Below, in pieces: positions 54,720 to 62,811 of a stretch of 62,811 nt of DNA (positions are counted from its first letter, which is position 1; each line of letters begins with the position of its first letter). Under the pieces are notes generated by a model, which did no database searches, was not told where the DNA came from, and saw only the letters and a program-made list of their open reading frames with translations. The stretch comes from Gammaproteobacteria bacterium. Lineage in GTDB: Bacteria; Pseudomonadota; Gammaproteobacteria; RBG-16-57-12. Location: the NCBI GenBank assembly GCA_021647245.1, contig JAKIVC010000013.1, positions 1 through 62,811 of the forward strand, read 5' to 3'. Both the position numbers and the translations under genes were made by a program.

Positions 54720-55871
54720 ATGGATAAATGGCAACCACTTGCGGCGGCACTGGATGATCGCCGCCGTCAAGCGCTCTATCGACAGCGTAAAATCAGTGAC
54801 TCACCCAGCTCACCCAAGATGATGATCTCGGGTAAGCCTTGCCTCTGTTTTTGCAGCAACGACTACCTTGGTCTGGCCAACCACCCCGCAGTGATCAAGG
54901 CCTTTAAAAAAGCCAGTGACCACTATGGTGTCGGCTCCGGGGCGGCACACCTCATCAACGGGCACGCTCACGCACACCACGCACTGGAAGAGGAGCTGGC
55001 TGATTTTACAGGGCGACAACGCGCCCTGCTCTTCTCTACCGGCTACATGGCTAATCTGGGCGTCATCAACACACTCTGTGGTACCGGTGATCACCTCTAT
55101 CAAGATCGGCTCAATCACGCTTCACTACTGGATGCCGGCAAGCTGTCAGGGGCACGGCAACAGCGCTACAGCCACCTCGACAGTAAGAACCTGCTCGCAA
55201 AGTGCACTGCAAACACGCCTAAAATGATCGCAACCGATGCGGTTTTCAGTATGGATGGTGACCTTGCCGAGCTGCCACAGCTCGCCCAGATTGCCCAGCA
55301 ACACGATGCCTGGTTAATGGTTGATGATGCACATGGGCTCGGGGTTTTGGGCCACAACGGCGCGGGCACTCTGTCTCATTTTGGATTGGATGCCAAACAA
55401 GCTCCCATTTTAATGGGAACGTTAGGCAAAGGACTGGGCACCTTTGGTGCCTTTGTGGCGGGTGACGAACTGCTGATTGAGGCGTTAATCCAACAAGCAC
55501 GCAGCTACATTTACACCACCGCCATGCCGGCCGCTATTGCAGAGGCGACCCGCACCAGCTTAACCCTTCTACAAACAGAGTCATGGCGACGGGAGAAGCT
55601 ACAGCAGCTCATCAGCAACTTTAAAACCGGTGCGGCCCAACTGGGCTTACCCCTGATGCCCTCTGATACCCCGATTCAACCCCTGCTGATAGGTGATAGC
55701 GCCCAAGCAACCGCTGTGAGCCAGCAGTTGTTGGCTAGTGGTATTTTAGTCACCGCCATTCGCCCGCCCACAGTGCCCGCAAACAGCGCTCGACTACGCA
55801 TCACCCTCTCGGCTAATCACACAGAGCAGCAGGTAGCGCAACTCCTGACAGCACTGGAAAGACTCTTATGA
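54720..55871 (+). CDS. bioF: 8-amino-7-oxononanoate synthase
   Basis: A PLP enzyme that condenses pimeloyl-ACP or -CoA with L-alanine, the first dedicated ring-forming step of biotin synthesis. The 383-residue product has [44 protein letters not shown] and the PLP lysine in [11 protein letters not shown] (Lys237). The ATG at 54720 gives a family-length protein; the open frame extends upstream without similarity. It overlaps bioH by four bases and starts 13 bp after bioB. Confidence 0.96.
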   Translation: MDKWQPLAAALDDRRRQALYRQRKISDSPSSPKMMISGKPCLCFCSNDYLGLANHPAVIKAFKKASDHYGVGSGAAHLINGHAHAHHALEEELADFTGRQRALLFSTGYMANLGVINTLCGTGDHLYQDRLNHASLLDAGKLSGARQQRYSHLDSKNLLAKCTANTPKMIATDAVFSMDGDLAELPQLAQIAQQHDAWLMVDDAHGLGVLGHNGAGTLSHFGLDAKQAPILMGTLGKGLGTFGAFVAGDELLIEALIQQARSYIYTTAMPAAIAEATRTSLTLLQTESWRREKLQQLISNFKTGAAQLGLPLMPSDTPIQPLLIGDSAQATAVSQQLLASGILVTAIRPPTVPANSARLRITLSANHTEQQVAQLLTALERLL

Positions 55872-56641
55872 ACCTGCATATTCAGAGCGAAGGCCTGGGA
55901 CCACCATTAGTATTTTTGCATGGCTGGGGCATGAACAGCGATGTCTGGGAAGATATTTCACCCCAACTGAGCCAGCACTATGCGGTTACCCTGATCGACC
56001 TGCCAGGGCATGGTCGCAGCACACTCACCCAGCACAGCTATCAACTTGAGCAGCTGGCAGAAGAGTTAATCGAGGTAATACCCCAAGCCGCTATTCTGGT
56101 TGGCTGGTCACTCGGGGGCTTAATTGCATTACAGATAGCACATCAATATCCAGAGCAAATTCAGGCCGTGGTAATGGTTGCCAGCTCACCTCGGTTTGTG
56201 CAAGCCAGTAACTGGCCCTACGGGGTAGACGCCGCGATCTTTGATAAATTTGCCCGTGACCTGAAAGATGATTATCAGGCCACGCTCAAGCGCTTCATCG
56301 CCATTCAAGCGATGGGGAGTGCTCATGCAAAATCCGAAATCTGCACACTTCGCGAACGAATACTACGCCATGGAAACCCACACCACAAAGCACTGCAAGG
56401 TGGGCTGCGCCTGTTGCAGCAGAGCGACTTGCGTCAGTCACTTGCCGAACTGCACTGCCCGATAAAGCTCATATTAGGTAGCCGAGACACGCTCGCACCC
56501 GCCCGTATCGCCGGCCTGTTAAGCCAGCAACACCCGCATCTGGAGAGTTCGATTATCCAAGGGGCCGCCCACGCACCCTTTATCTCTCACCCTGGTGAGT
56601 TTCTAGTCGTATTAAAAGAGTTTATTAATCATCATGTTTGA
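55868..56641 (+). CDS. bioH: pimeloyl-ACP methyl ester carboxylesterase
   Basis: BioH removes the methyl group from pimeloyl-ACP methyl ester and so ends the elongation started by BioC. The 257-residue alpha/beta hydrolase has [10 protein letters not shown] (oxyanion region), nucleophile Ser81 in GWSLGG, Asp207 in GSRDTLAP and His235 in GAAHAPF, positions nearly identical to E. coli BioH. The gene overlaps both bioF (4 bp) and bioC (8 bp). Confidence 0.95.
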   Translation: MNLHIQSEGLGPPLVFLHGWGMNSDVWEDISPQLSQHYAVTLIDLPGHGRSTLTQHSYQLEQLAEELIEVIPQAAILVGWSLGGLIALQIAHQYPEQIQAVVMVASSPRFVQASNWPYGVDAAIFDKFARDLKDDYQATLKRFIAIQAMGSAHAKSEICTLRERILRHGNPHHKALQGGLRLLQQSDLRQSLAELHCPIKLILGSRDTLAPARIAGLLSQQHPHLESSIIQGAAHAPFISHPGEFLVVLKEFINHHV

Positions 56642-57509
56642 CGATCGCTACCGCATCATTAAATCACAAATTCGCCACTCCTTTGATAAAGCGGCCCCCC
56701 GCTATGACGAAGTGGCGATACTGCAACGTGAAGTGGCTAGTCGCCTGCTGGAGCGCCTAGATCTTATCAAACTCGCACCACAACAGATCCTTGATCTGGG
56801 TTGCGGCACAGGACACAATAGCCAACACTTAGACAAGCGCTACAAACGCGCCCAAGTTATCTCGCTTGATCTTGCGCCAAACATGATCAAACAGGCACGC
56901 AAACATAAGTCCTGGTTCAACAAACAGTGCTTCATTTGTGGTGATGCGGAGGCACTCCCCCTTATGGATAACAGTGTAGACCTCATCTTCTCCAGCCTGA
57001 CCATTCAATGGTGCCATGACCTCGATAGTGTTTTCAAAGAGTGCTTTCGAATACTCAGGCCCGGCGGGCTGTTGATGTTTTCCACCCTGGGACCCGACAC
57101 ACTCCATGAGCTGCGCAGTAGCTGGCAAAAAGTTGATAGCAACAACCATGTCAACGCCTTTATTGACATGCACGACATCGGCGATGCGATGATTCGCAGC
57201 CGATTATCTGACCCGGTAATGGATGTTGAAAATATCACCATGACCTACAACCAAGTTATGACACTGATGCGCGACCTTAAAATACTCGGCGCCCACAACA
57301 TGACCCATGGCCGCCCCCGCAACCTGACCAGCAAAACAAAAATGGTCGCCATGTGCGATGCATATGAGCGCTATCGCACCGAAGGGGTTCTTCCCGCCAC
57401 CTATGAAGTGGTCTACGGCCACGCTTGGGCACCCACAAATAAACAAGAAGCACAAAATGGGGCTGATGGCGTATTTCGCTTCCCCCTCGACCAATTGCGA
57501 AAACGTTAA
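56634..57509 (+). CDS. bioC: malonyl-ACP O-methyltransferase
   Basis: BioC methylates malonyl-ACP to start pimelate synthesis on the fatty-acid machinery. The 291-residue protein has SAM motif LDLGCGTGHNSQHL near 53-66, a GDAEALPL acidic strand, and LRPGGLLMFSTLGPDTL. The first residues carry the RHSFDKAAPRYDEVA segment typical of BioC. It overlaps bioH and ends the bioBFHC run; bioA and bioD are not in the window and must be elsewhere. Confidence 0.95.
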   Translation: MFDDRYRIIKSQIRHSFDKAAPRYDEVAILQREVASRLLERLDLIKLAPQQILDLGCGTGHNSQHLDKRYKRAQVISLDLAPNMIKQARKHKSWFNKQCFICGDAEALPLMDNSVDLIFSSLTIQWCHDLDSVFKECFRILRPGGLLMFSTLGPDTLHELRSSWQKVDSNNHVNAFIDMHDIGDAMIRSRLSDPVMDVENITMTYNQVMTLMRDLKILGAHNMTHGRPRNLTSKTKMVAMCDAYERYRTEGVLPATYEVVYGHAWAPTNKQEAQNGADGVFRFPLDQLRKR

Positions 57510-57586
57510 CTAATATTGTAGAATGCACGGACAAGGGAAACACACCACGACAAAAGCAACAGATCAAAAAACATTATGGAGTAGAA

Positions 57587-58312
57587 ATGAAACCGTCAAT
57601 TATATCAAGCAGCATAGCCGCACTGCTGTTAAGCGCCAGCGCTCAGGCAACGCCTTTTTCTGGAGAGGCCGAGCTGGGCTGGATCAGCACCAGTGGCAAC
57701 ACTGAAACCGACAGCCTGACCATTAAAGCCAAAGGTGAAAAGGCCTATGGCAAAGTGAAGCATCATATAGCAGGTGAAGTACTTAGAAGCTCTAATACAA
57801 CTGCAGGTGTAAAGAGGGATACCGCCAAGCGCTATCTGCTGGCTTACAAAGCTGACTACACCCTCACCGATAAAGGCTATGCATTTTTGAGCCTCAACTA
57901 CGAAAATGACCGCTTTAGTGGTTACGATCGCCGCACCAGTGAACTGGTCGGTTACGGCCATCAATTCCACGACAACGAAACAATCAAAAGCCGCGCTGAA
58001 TTATCGGTAGGTGCGCGCCAAAGCACACTAACCACTGCGGTAAATGGTGATGACAGCGAGAGTGAAACAGTCGTCAAGTTGCAAGGTAACCTGGAATGGA
58101 CGGTGAGCGAAACCACGCTCTTCAGCCAAGATATAGCCATCGAAGTGGGTGATGAGAGCACTATCAGCAAATCAATCAGCGCTCTAAAAGTTAATATTAA
58201 CAGCAGCCTCGCAATGAAACTAACCTACACCGTTAAACACACATCAGAAGTACCTGCCGGGCTAGAGAAGCTGGATAGCGAACGGGTTGCCACGATTGTT
58301 TACTCTTTTTAG
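57587..58312 (+). CDS. DUF481 (salt-induced, YdiY-type) outer-membrane protein
   Basis: A 241-residue protein with a signal peptide (about 1-22, ISSSIAALLLSASAQA). The DUF481 beta-barrel follows: FSGEAELGWISTSGNTETDSLTIKAKGE, YLLAYKADYTLTDKGYAFLSLNYENDRFSGYDRR and a C-terminal aromatic residue (IVYSF). Members are outer-membrane proteins of the salt-induced YdiY type with uncertain function. It is monocistronic, 77 bp after bioC, and followed by a bidirectional terminator. Confidence 0.88.
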   Translation: MKPSIISSSIAALLLSASAQATPFSGEAELGWISTSGNTETDSLTIKAKGEKAYGKVKHHIAGEVLRSSNTTAGVKRDTAKRYLLAYKADYTLTDKGYAFLSLNYENDRFSGYDRRTSELVGYGHQFHDNETIKSRAELSVGARQSTLTTAVNGDDSESETVVKLQGNLEWTVSETTLFSQDIAIEVGDESTISKSISALKVNINSSLAMKLTYTVKHTSEVPAGLEKLDSERVATIVYSF

Positions 58313-58337
58313 TTTTACTAATCATCACAGCAAGACA

Positions 58338-58371
58338 TAAAAAAAGGGACGCAAAAGCGTCCCTTTTCTAT
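58338..58371. terminator. bidirectional terminator
   Basis: AAAAGGGACGC/GCGTCCCTTTT encloses a short AAAA loop with an A-run on one side and a T-run on the other. It lies between the DUF481 gene and the convergent cold-shock gene and can serve both. Confidence 0.93.
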
Positions 58372-58396
58372 CTACAGATTTGCAGTTAGCAAAGCC

Positions 58397-58606
58397 CTAT
58401 AGAGGCGTTACATTGGCAGCTTGCAGGCCTTTTTGACCTTGCTCTGTATCGAACTCAACCTTTTGGCCTTCGCTCAAAGTTTTAAAACCATCACTAGCGA
58501 TCGCACGGAAGTGAACAAACACATCGGCACCACCATTATCCTGAGTGATGAAACCAAAACCTTTCTCTTCGTTGAACCACTTAACTGTACCAGTTGTTTT
58601 AGACAT
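58397..58606 (-). CDS. CspA-family cold-shock protein
   Basis: A 69-residue OB-fold RNA chaperone. The RNP1-type GFGFI and RNP2-type DVFVHF motifs are present in [13 protein letters not shown] and [12 protein letters not shown]. It begins [11 protein letters not shown] with AGGAG upstream. It has a long leader (about 190-290 bases) toward 58900, as in regulated csp genes. Which paralogue this is (CspA, CspD, CspE) cannot be decided. Confidence 0.95.
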   Translation of the reverse strand: MSKTTGTVKWFNEEKGFGFITQDNGGADVFVHFRAIASDGFKTLSEGQKVEFDTEQGQKGLQAANVTPL

Positions 58607-58900
58607 ATAAAGTCTCCTGAAAATAGATATTTTAATAATTAAAAGTACGCCATAGCGCCTCTTAGCCGGTTATATTACTTATGGTGACAAAGAGAGTGAA
58701 AACCTTCAGGACAACGGCGTTACATATGTAGCGGTCTAACGAAGTGTTCAATATCAATCTGTTGCATAAATAGCTATGTAGACAGGCTGTGCCTAGCGTA
58801 GCACGATTCCCACAATAAACAAACCAAATCCAGCCCTCTAATTCACTAGCAGCCTGTAAAAGCACTCTAATTGAGTGCCCAGCATGGCGAAAAACCTGAC
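58607..58900 (-). promoter_or_regulatory. upstream region and long leader of the cold-shock gene
   Basis: These 294 bp separate the cold-shock gene from the CapA-type gene, both leftward. Read leftward, a weak TTGTTT-N16-TACGCT pair near 58790-58815 could be the promoter, leaving a leader of about 190 bases. Long leaders act as cold-sensitive structures in csp genes. No terminator for the CapA-type gene was recognised. Confidence 0.4.
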
Positions 58901-61201
58901 TTATTCTGGTCGATAGGTTTCATAGGTCAACTGGAGTGTGTAGTGACCTGGTGCCGCTTCAATACGGAGGAAGTCCTGCGCATGCGGTGTTTGCAGGATA
59001 AACGCTCCATTGAGTGGCCGTAGCTCACCCCAGTTGATAACAGCCAACTCATCAAAGGCAACCATCCCCCCACCATACTCAGTCGGCGATTTCCGCAAAA
59101 AGAGCCTCAAAGCTCGAGGATTCAAGGATGGTTGATCCTGGTATTGCGGTAAATTTAGATCCTCCGGCATTGTCAGATCACTCAACAGTGGCTGCCAGGG
59201 AAAGTCGCCACCGGCGTGGTAATAGGCCTGCTCTTCGCCAAACACCTCTTCACCAAAACTGGCATAATAACGAACAGTGATGCGCACCTCGCCGCTATTT
59301 TCTCCACGAAGATAACCAAACAAGCTTAAATTTTTATTGGGTCTGTTTTCAGCATCACCCATAACGCGAATACGGTTGCGAAATGCACTCACCGTATCAC
59401 CGCTACTTTGAGCATCGCGCACCAAGCAAAGCCCTTGCACCCCTTGATAAGCGCCACTCATACAGGCAAAGCGACTGCTCCCCGATAGATCCCAGCGAGC
59501 GGCCTCAAACAATTGATTATCAATGTCGTAATCTTCAAAATCACCATAAAGCAATATATCCCGCCCAACGGCAATATCGAGCCCTGAACTCACTGAAGAG
59601 ACTCGCGCCAAAGAGGCTTCAGAGGGGATTAGATGACGCAGGTCGACAACCCCCACGCGACTCTCGCCAATGGTAATGGTGTGGTTTATCTGCTCCGTCT
59701 GCTTGGTATGAAGTTCACCTTGGTTCAAAATCCACGCGCTGTATTGATAAGGGAAAGAGAGGGCATTGCCACGGGAAAACTCTGACAAATGTCGAATAAA
59801 GCGGTTGGCAAGATCGCCGCTGATTCGACGAGGGCGATAATCTTCAAGATAGATCGGAATTCCCTGTGCCCGAACAATCTGTTGGTCTCGAACATCCACC
59901 TGCGCCATCAGCCCCAACATGGTGTCGTGGCGATCTTGATCAAACAGAAAGTTACCCAGCCCTTCAAATATCAACACACCGTTATGATAACCAAAACCCT
60001 GCGCAACATGAGGGTGGTGTGATATCACCAGGTCTGCACCCGACTCCACCGCCAGGGTCATACGACCATAGATATAATCACTTGGAGTCCATCTGTATTC
60101 AGCACCGCCGTGCAACTGCGTAATCACAAAATGACCTTTCGCCTGCGCGGTATTAATAGTGGTTGTCACCCGCACACCATCATTCAGATCCGCCGCCCCG
60201 CCCTGAGGGGTACAAGGGTCGTAGTTAACACCATTACAGTCGGTTGCCACATAAAGATCAGCATAACGAGAACCCGATACTGAGTTAGCTGAAACCAGCG
60301 AGATGGGCATGCCGTTAATTTCTATTTCATAGGGAGCAAAAGCCTCTTCCGGTGTTGCCCCGGCACCTGAATACTGGAATCCATATTCTGTTAGGTAAGC
60401 CAGGGTATCTTGCAAACCGGCACCTAAATAGTCATAGACGTGATTATTCCCCAGGCTGACATAGCTAATACCCGCCTCACTTAAGGCGGGTAGTGATTCG
60501 GGCAGAGAAAAGTAGACAAAATCCTTAGTGGGGTGGGGTGTCTGTGGGTTAAGCGTTACCGGACTCTCAAAATTAATCACCGGAAAGTCAGCCTGCATCA
60601 AGGTTGAACGAATATAGTCGAGCGCTTGACGGCTCCCTGGCAGGGGGTCACTACTGCGAATCAGCGCCCCTGGGTAGTCAGCAGGAATTTCATCTCTAGA
60701 GGCTAGCTCCAGAGGGTCGAGAAAACGACGCGCAAAAGAGAGATCACCACCAAACAGCAAACGCGCCTCATTGCTATTTTTTGCCGTCAGAATGAAGGGG
60801 GCCAGTTGCAGCAACTGTTGAGTGACCGGTATCTGCATTTTCAGTGGATGTTGAAATAAACGAAACCGTGTAGCATCCACGCTCAAAAGCACATTTTTTC
60901 TTGCCAGATTTTGCAAGCTAAAGCGACCCTGTTGATCCGTGTAGCCTTGCACCCCGAGAGCGGCCACCAAGGCACCCTCAACAGGGTTGCCTGACTCATC
61001 CACCACCTCGCCATGGATATCCACAGTATTGTTCTGATAGCGGTCCCGCAGCAACTGCTCCTGCTGTAAAAAATCACTAACACTTACCGCGTCATTTTTT
61101 TCACATCCTGACAGGCTCCACAATAGAGAGGCTATCAGCACCAACAGGCAGAATCTGTAAGCAGTTGCGGTATTCAATAGGTTCTCACCAGTAGATGACA
61201 C
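58901..61201 (-). CDS. CapA-type metallophosphatase lipoprotein
   Basis: A 766-residue lipoprotein. An N-terminal hydrophobic segment ends at the lipobox LSGC (Cys33). A carboxypeptidase-regulatory-like beta-sandwich follows (about 57-115, VDIHGEVVDESGNPVEGALV). The CapA/PGA-capsule metallophosphatase domain comes next (about 145-455: LLFGGDLSFARRFLDP, INFESPV, LGNNHVYDY, TQLHGGAEYRW, ISHHPHVAQGF, GLGNFLFDQ). A C-terminal 300-residue region may be carbohydrate-binding. CapA domains occur in poly-gamma-glutamate and other exopolymer systems, but no capBC genes are nearby. The gene is divergent from speE. Confidence 0.85.
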   Translation of the reverse strand: MSSTGENLLNTATAYRFCLLVLIASLLWSLSGCEKNDAVSVSDFLQQEQLLRDRYQNNTVDIHGEVVDESGNPVEGALVAALGVQGYTDQQGRFSLQNLARKNVLLSVDATRFRLFQHPLKMQIPVTQQLLQLAPFILTAKNSNEARLLFGGDLSFARRFLDPLELASRDEIPADYPGALIRSSDPLPGSRQALDYIRSTLMQADFPVINFESPVTLNPQTPHPTKDFVYFSLPESLPALSEAGISYVSLGNNHVYDYLGAGLQDTLAYLTEYGFQYSGAGATPEEAFAPYEIEINGMPISLVSANSVSGSRYADLYVATDCNGVNYDPCTPQGGAADLNDGVRVTTTINTAQAKGHFVITQLHGGAEYRWTPSDYIYGRMTLAVESGADLVISHHPHVAQGFGYHNGVLIFEGLGNFLFDQDRHDTMLGLMAQVDVRDQQIVRAQGIPIYLEDYRPRRISGDLANRFIRHLSEFSRGNALSFPYQYSAWILNQGELHTKQTEQINHTITIGESRVGVVDLRHLIPSEASLARVSSVSSGLDIAVGRDILLYGDFEDYDIDNQLFEAARWDLSGSSRFACMSGAYQGVQGLCLVRDAQSSGDTVSAFRNRIRVMGDAENRPNKNLSLFGYLRGENSGEVRITVRYYASFGEEVFGEEQAYYHAGGDFPWQPLLSDLTMPEDLNLPQYQDQPSLNPRALRLFLRKSPTEYGGGMVAFDELAVINWGELRPLNGAFILQTPHAQDFLRIEAAPGHYTLQLTYETYRPE

Positions 61202-61565
61202 TTTAAGGGGCTTCTACATAGATAGAACCCCGTAGCCAAAGTGTATCAACAGTAAGGGCTTTAGGCGAGATATTGGTCTCACCTCAATCCCTCAGATAGA
61301 AATTCGAAAATCAACCTGAGCACTTCATTAATGTGTGAAAATAGCGTGCAGCCGTTTAATTTCACCGAGAAGTTACTGAAAAAACACCCTATATTTGATC
61401 ACGAATAATAGGGGACATATTTTCTGTAGAATCAACAGACAAGTGAGGTTAAGCATGATTTATGAATTATTTTGGGCTATAAAGAACCGTTGCCGGGCCA
61501 CCCTCACTAGGCCACAATAGGGTCGAGTGAAAACACCTATACCTTACAACTTGGAGAGAGGCTGA
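61202..61565. other. divergent intergenic region, CapA-type gene / speE
   Basis: These 364 bp hold no clear gene. A short frame (61455-61520) may be a leader peptide of speE. A/T-rich segments occur near 61330-61440. I see no riboswitch fold that I can name. Confidence 0.55.
61455..61520 (+). CDS. possible 21-residue leader peptide of speE
   Basis: ATG 61455, preceded by GTGAGG with six to seven bases spacing, opens 21 codons (MIYELFWAIKNRCRATLTRPQ) and stops 45 bp before speE. A good ribosome site and the position suggest a regulatory upstream frame. The length is short enough to be chance. The idea that polyamine genes use leader peptides (as in speF) is known, but this one is only a guess. 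Confidence 0.3.
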   Translation: MIYELFWAIKNRCRATLTRPQ

Positions 61566-62420
61566 ATGTCGCTGGATAATCAATGGTTTAGTGAGTGCTA
61601 CGCACCAGGTGGCAGCGCTTTTTCACTGAAAATAGTAAAAAAACTGTACGAAGTGCAAAGCCCTTTTCAGAAAATAGAGGTCTATAAGACGGAAACCTTT
61701 GGCAATCTGATGGTCATCGATGGTGCCACCATGGTCTCAACACGCGAAAACTTCTTCTATCATGAGATGATGTCACACCCCATACTCTACACCCACCCCG
61801 CCCCCAAGCGAGTGTTGATTATTGGTGGCGGCGACTGTGGCACTCTGCGGGAAGTGCTGCGCCACCCTGAAGTGGAAACAGTACAGCAAGTCGATATCGA
61901 CGAGGAGGTAACCAAAGCCGCGTTGAAATACTTTCCGGAGCTGTGCGAGTCGAACAGTGACCCCCGCGCAGAGTTATTGTTTGATAATGGCATCAAGTGG
62001 CTCGCCAAAGCCGAAGCGGGTAGTTATGATGTTATTATTGTAGATGGCACCGACCCTGTTGGCCCAGGTGAAGGGTTATTTAACGAAGTCTTTTACAAGA
62101 GCTGTCTACGCGCCTTGAGCGATGAGGGCATTTTAGGCCAGCAAACTGAGACACCACTCTACCACATGAAGCTGCTCAATGAGGTGCACGGCGCGATGCG
62201 CAATAGCGGATTTAAGCGCATACAAACCCATACCTTTCCACAACCCATCTATCCAAGTGGTTGGTGGGCGGCTACCATGGCTTTTAAGGGTAGTCATCAG
62301 CTGCCCATCCGAACAGATGATATTGCCAACCAACCCTTTAAGTGTGAATATTACAATCAGGAGATCCACCACGCCGCATTAGCACTACCTGAATTCATGA
62401 AGCGACAACGGGTTATTTAA
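61566..62420 (+). CDS. speE: spermidine synthase (polyamine aminopropyltransferase)
   Basis: SpeE transfers the aminopropyl group from decarboxylated SAM to putrescine. Its 284 residues contain YHEMMSHPILYTHPAPKRVLIIGGGDCGTLREVLRH, the SAM-binding GGGDCG, and IIVDGTDPVGPGEGLF with the catalytic Asp. The C-terminal half has QQTETPLY and PSGWWAATMA. At 284 residues it is a normal bacterial SpeE. A GGAGAG ribosome site precedes the ATG. speD is not in the window. Confidence 0.96.
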   Translation: MSLDNQWFSECYAPGGSAFSLKIVKKLYEVQSPFQKIEVYKTETFGNLMVIDGATMVSTRENFFYHEMMSHPILYTHPAPKRVLIIGGGDCGTLREVLRHPEVETVQQVDIDEEVTKAALKYFPELCESNSDPRAELLFDNGIKWLAKAEAGSYDVIIVDGTDPVGPGEGLFNEVFYKSCLRALSDEGILGQQTETPLYHMKLLNEVHGAMRNSGFKRIQTHTFPQPIYPSGWWAATMAFKGSHQLPIRTDDIANQPFKCEYYNQEIHHAALALPEFMKRQRVI

Positions 62421-62571
62421 CCCAAACAACCTCATAGATTTGTGCAGCCACCGCTCTTTCTTTTTAAGTGTGGTTTTTAAGGCGAGATATATCGATAAAA
62501 TGAGATATTTTTATGCGCCCTCATGAAAATAACAACACAAAACCACAATTATACAGGGGTGTTTTAGTTGC

Positions 62572-62587
62572 TGTGACCAGGGTCACA
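62572..62587 (+). promoter_or_regulatory. CRP/Vfr-type operator upstream of fimT
   Basis: TGTGA-CCAGGG-TCACA is a perfect CRP consensus palindrome (TGTGA-N6-TCACA). A TTGACA at 62614-62619 may be the -35 box of the promoter, which would place the operator upstream as an activator site. The minor-pilin gene starts 110 bp downstream. Confidence 0.75.
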
Positions 62588-62697
62588 TTTTTTATCGTAA
62601 GAAGCGCTACACTTTGACAAGCCGCTTCAATTAAAAACATATTTGATGGGCTTTTATGGCAAGCTGTTTAAGCCAAACTGTTATTTAGGTGCTGACA

Positions 62698-62811
62698 ATG
62701 AAAAGTACAAAGGGCTTCACACTCATCGAATTGATGGTCACGCTTGCCGTGGCGGCGATTCTGATTGCGGTGGCGGTGCCCAACTTTGGTCAGCTGATTG
62801 CCGACAACCGA
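62698..62811 (+). CDS. minor pilin FimT/GspH-like (cut by the window end)
   Basis: The first 38 codons read [25 protein letters not shown] and continue to the window edge. The short leader ending in Gly before FTLIELMVTL is the PilD processing site, and the helix VTLAVAAILIAVAVPNF is typical of FimT/FimU/GspH minor pilins. The rest of the gene, and probably a pilV-pilW-pilX-pilY1-type operon, lies beyond the window. No SD is obvious within 10 bases of the ATG (tgacaATG). Confidence 0.88.
   Translation, partial: MKSTKGFTLIELMVTLAVAAILIAVAVPNFGQLIADNR

Overview
The window looks like the chromosome of a Gram-negative gammaproteobacterium. Type IV pilus genes pilS-pilR-pilA and pilB-pilC-pilD-coaE-zapD-yacG, the argJ/secA neighbourhood with a Nudix-ThiE fusion, rplU-rpmA-obgE-proB, bioBFHC, and rph-rdgB next to rpmB-rpmG all have counterparts in pseudomonads and sulfur- or methane-oxidising Gammaproteobacteria. 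A PEP-CTERM-type protein, a biotin synthase of the type found in anaerobes, and a lipoprotein with a haem-binding motif suggest an environmental, exopolysaccharide-making organism able to live at low oxygen. The species cannot be named from the sequence.

Layout. 1-4.4 kb: tRNA-Leu, a stretch with a probable transposase remnant, rpsT (UUG start), then leftward rplU-rpmA-obgE-proB. 4.5-9.3 kb: ispB, the PilS/PilR two-component system and the major pilin pilA behind a sigma-54 promoter. 9.5-18.5 kb: eight surface-glycan genes placed between pilA and pilB. 18.7-24.1 kb: pilB, pilC, pilD, coaE, zapD, yacG. 24.1-26.3 kb: leftward argJ and a Nudix-ThiE fusion. 26.3-29.6 kb: a miniature inverted-repeat element, an NtrB/NtrC-type two-component pair, a repeat copy and a small haem-motif lipoprotein, all lying between argJ and secA. 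29.6-33.4 kb: leftward secA and an M23 peptidase. 33.5-36.4 kb: dciA, a YihY-type membrane protein and an AttH/CrtC-type lipocalin. 36.5-42.1 kb: leftward moaC-moaD-moaE, a rightward PEP-CTERM-like gene with a near-perfect sigma-54 promoter, then leftward FKBP isomerase, hemW, rdgB and rph. 42.4-42.8 kb: rpmB-rpmG.

43.0-52.4 kb is the most unusual block. It is a tight run of ten rightward genes: an outer-membrane barrel, a periplasmic coiled-coil protein, two large TPR proteins, a TPR lipoprotein, a small exported protein, a TolQ/ExbB stator, two ExbD/TolR proteins and a TonB/AgmX-like protein, closed by a strong terminator. The composition resembles the core of the Agl-Glt (Myxococcus gliding and spore-coat) trans-envelope machines. 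One of the two ExbD proteins has Asn in place of the proton-carrying Asp, so the stator is probably asymmetric.

52.5-62.8 kb: a small unknown protein and comF (leftward), bioB-bioF-bioH-bioC, a DUF481 outer-membrane protein, a cold-shock protein, a large CapA-type lipoprotein, speE, and the start of a minor-pilin (FimT/GspH) gene that runs off the end behind a perfect CRP/Vfr-type palindrome. Pilus synthesis therefore recurs in three places, with transcription probably controlled by PilR/sigma-54 and by a CRP-family regulator.
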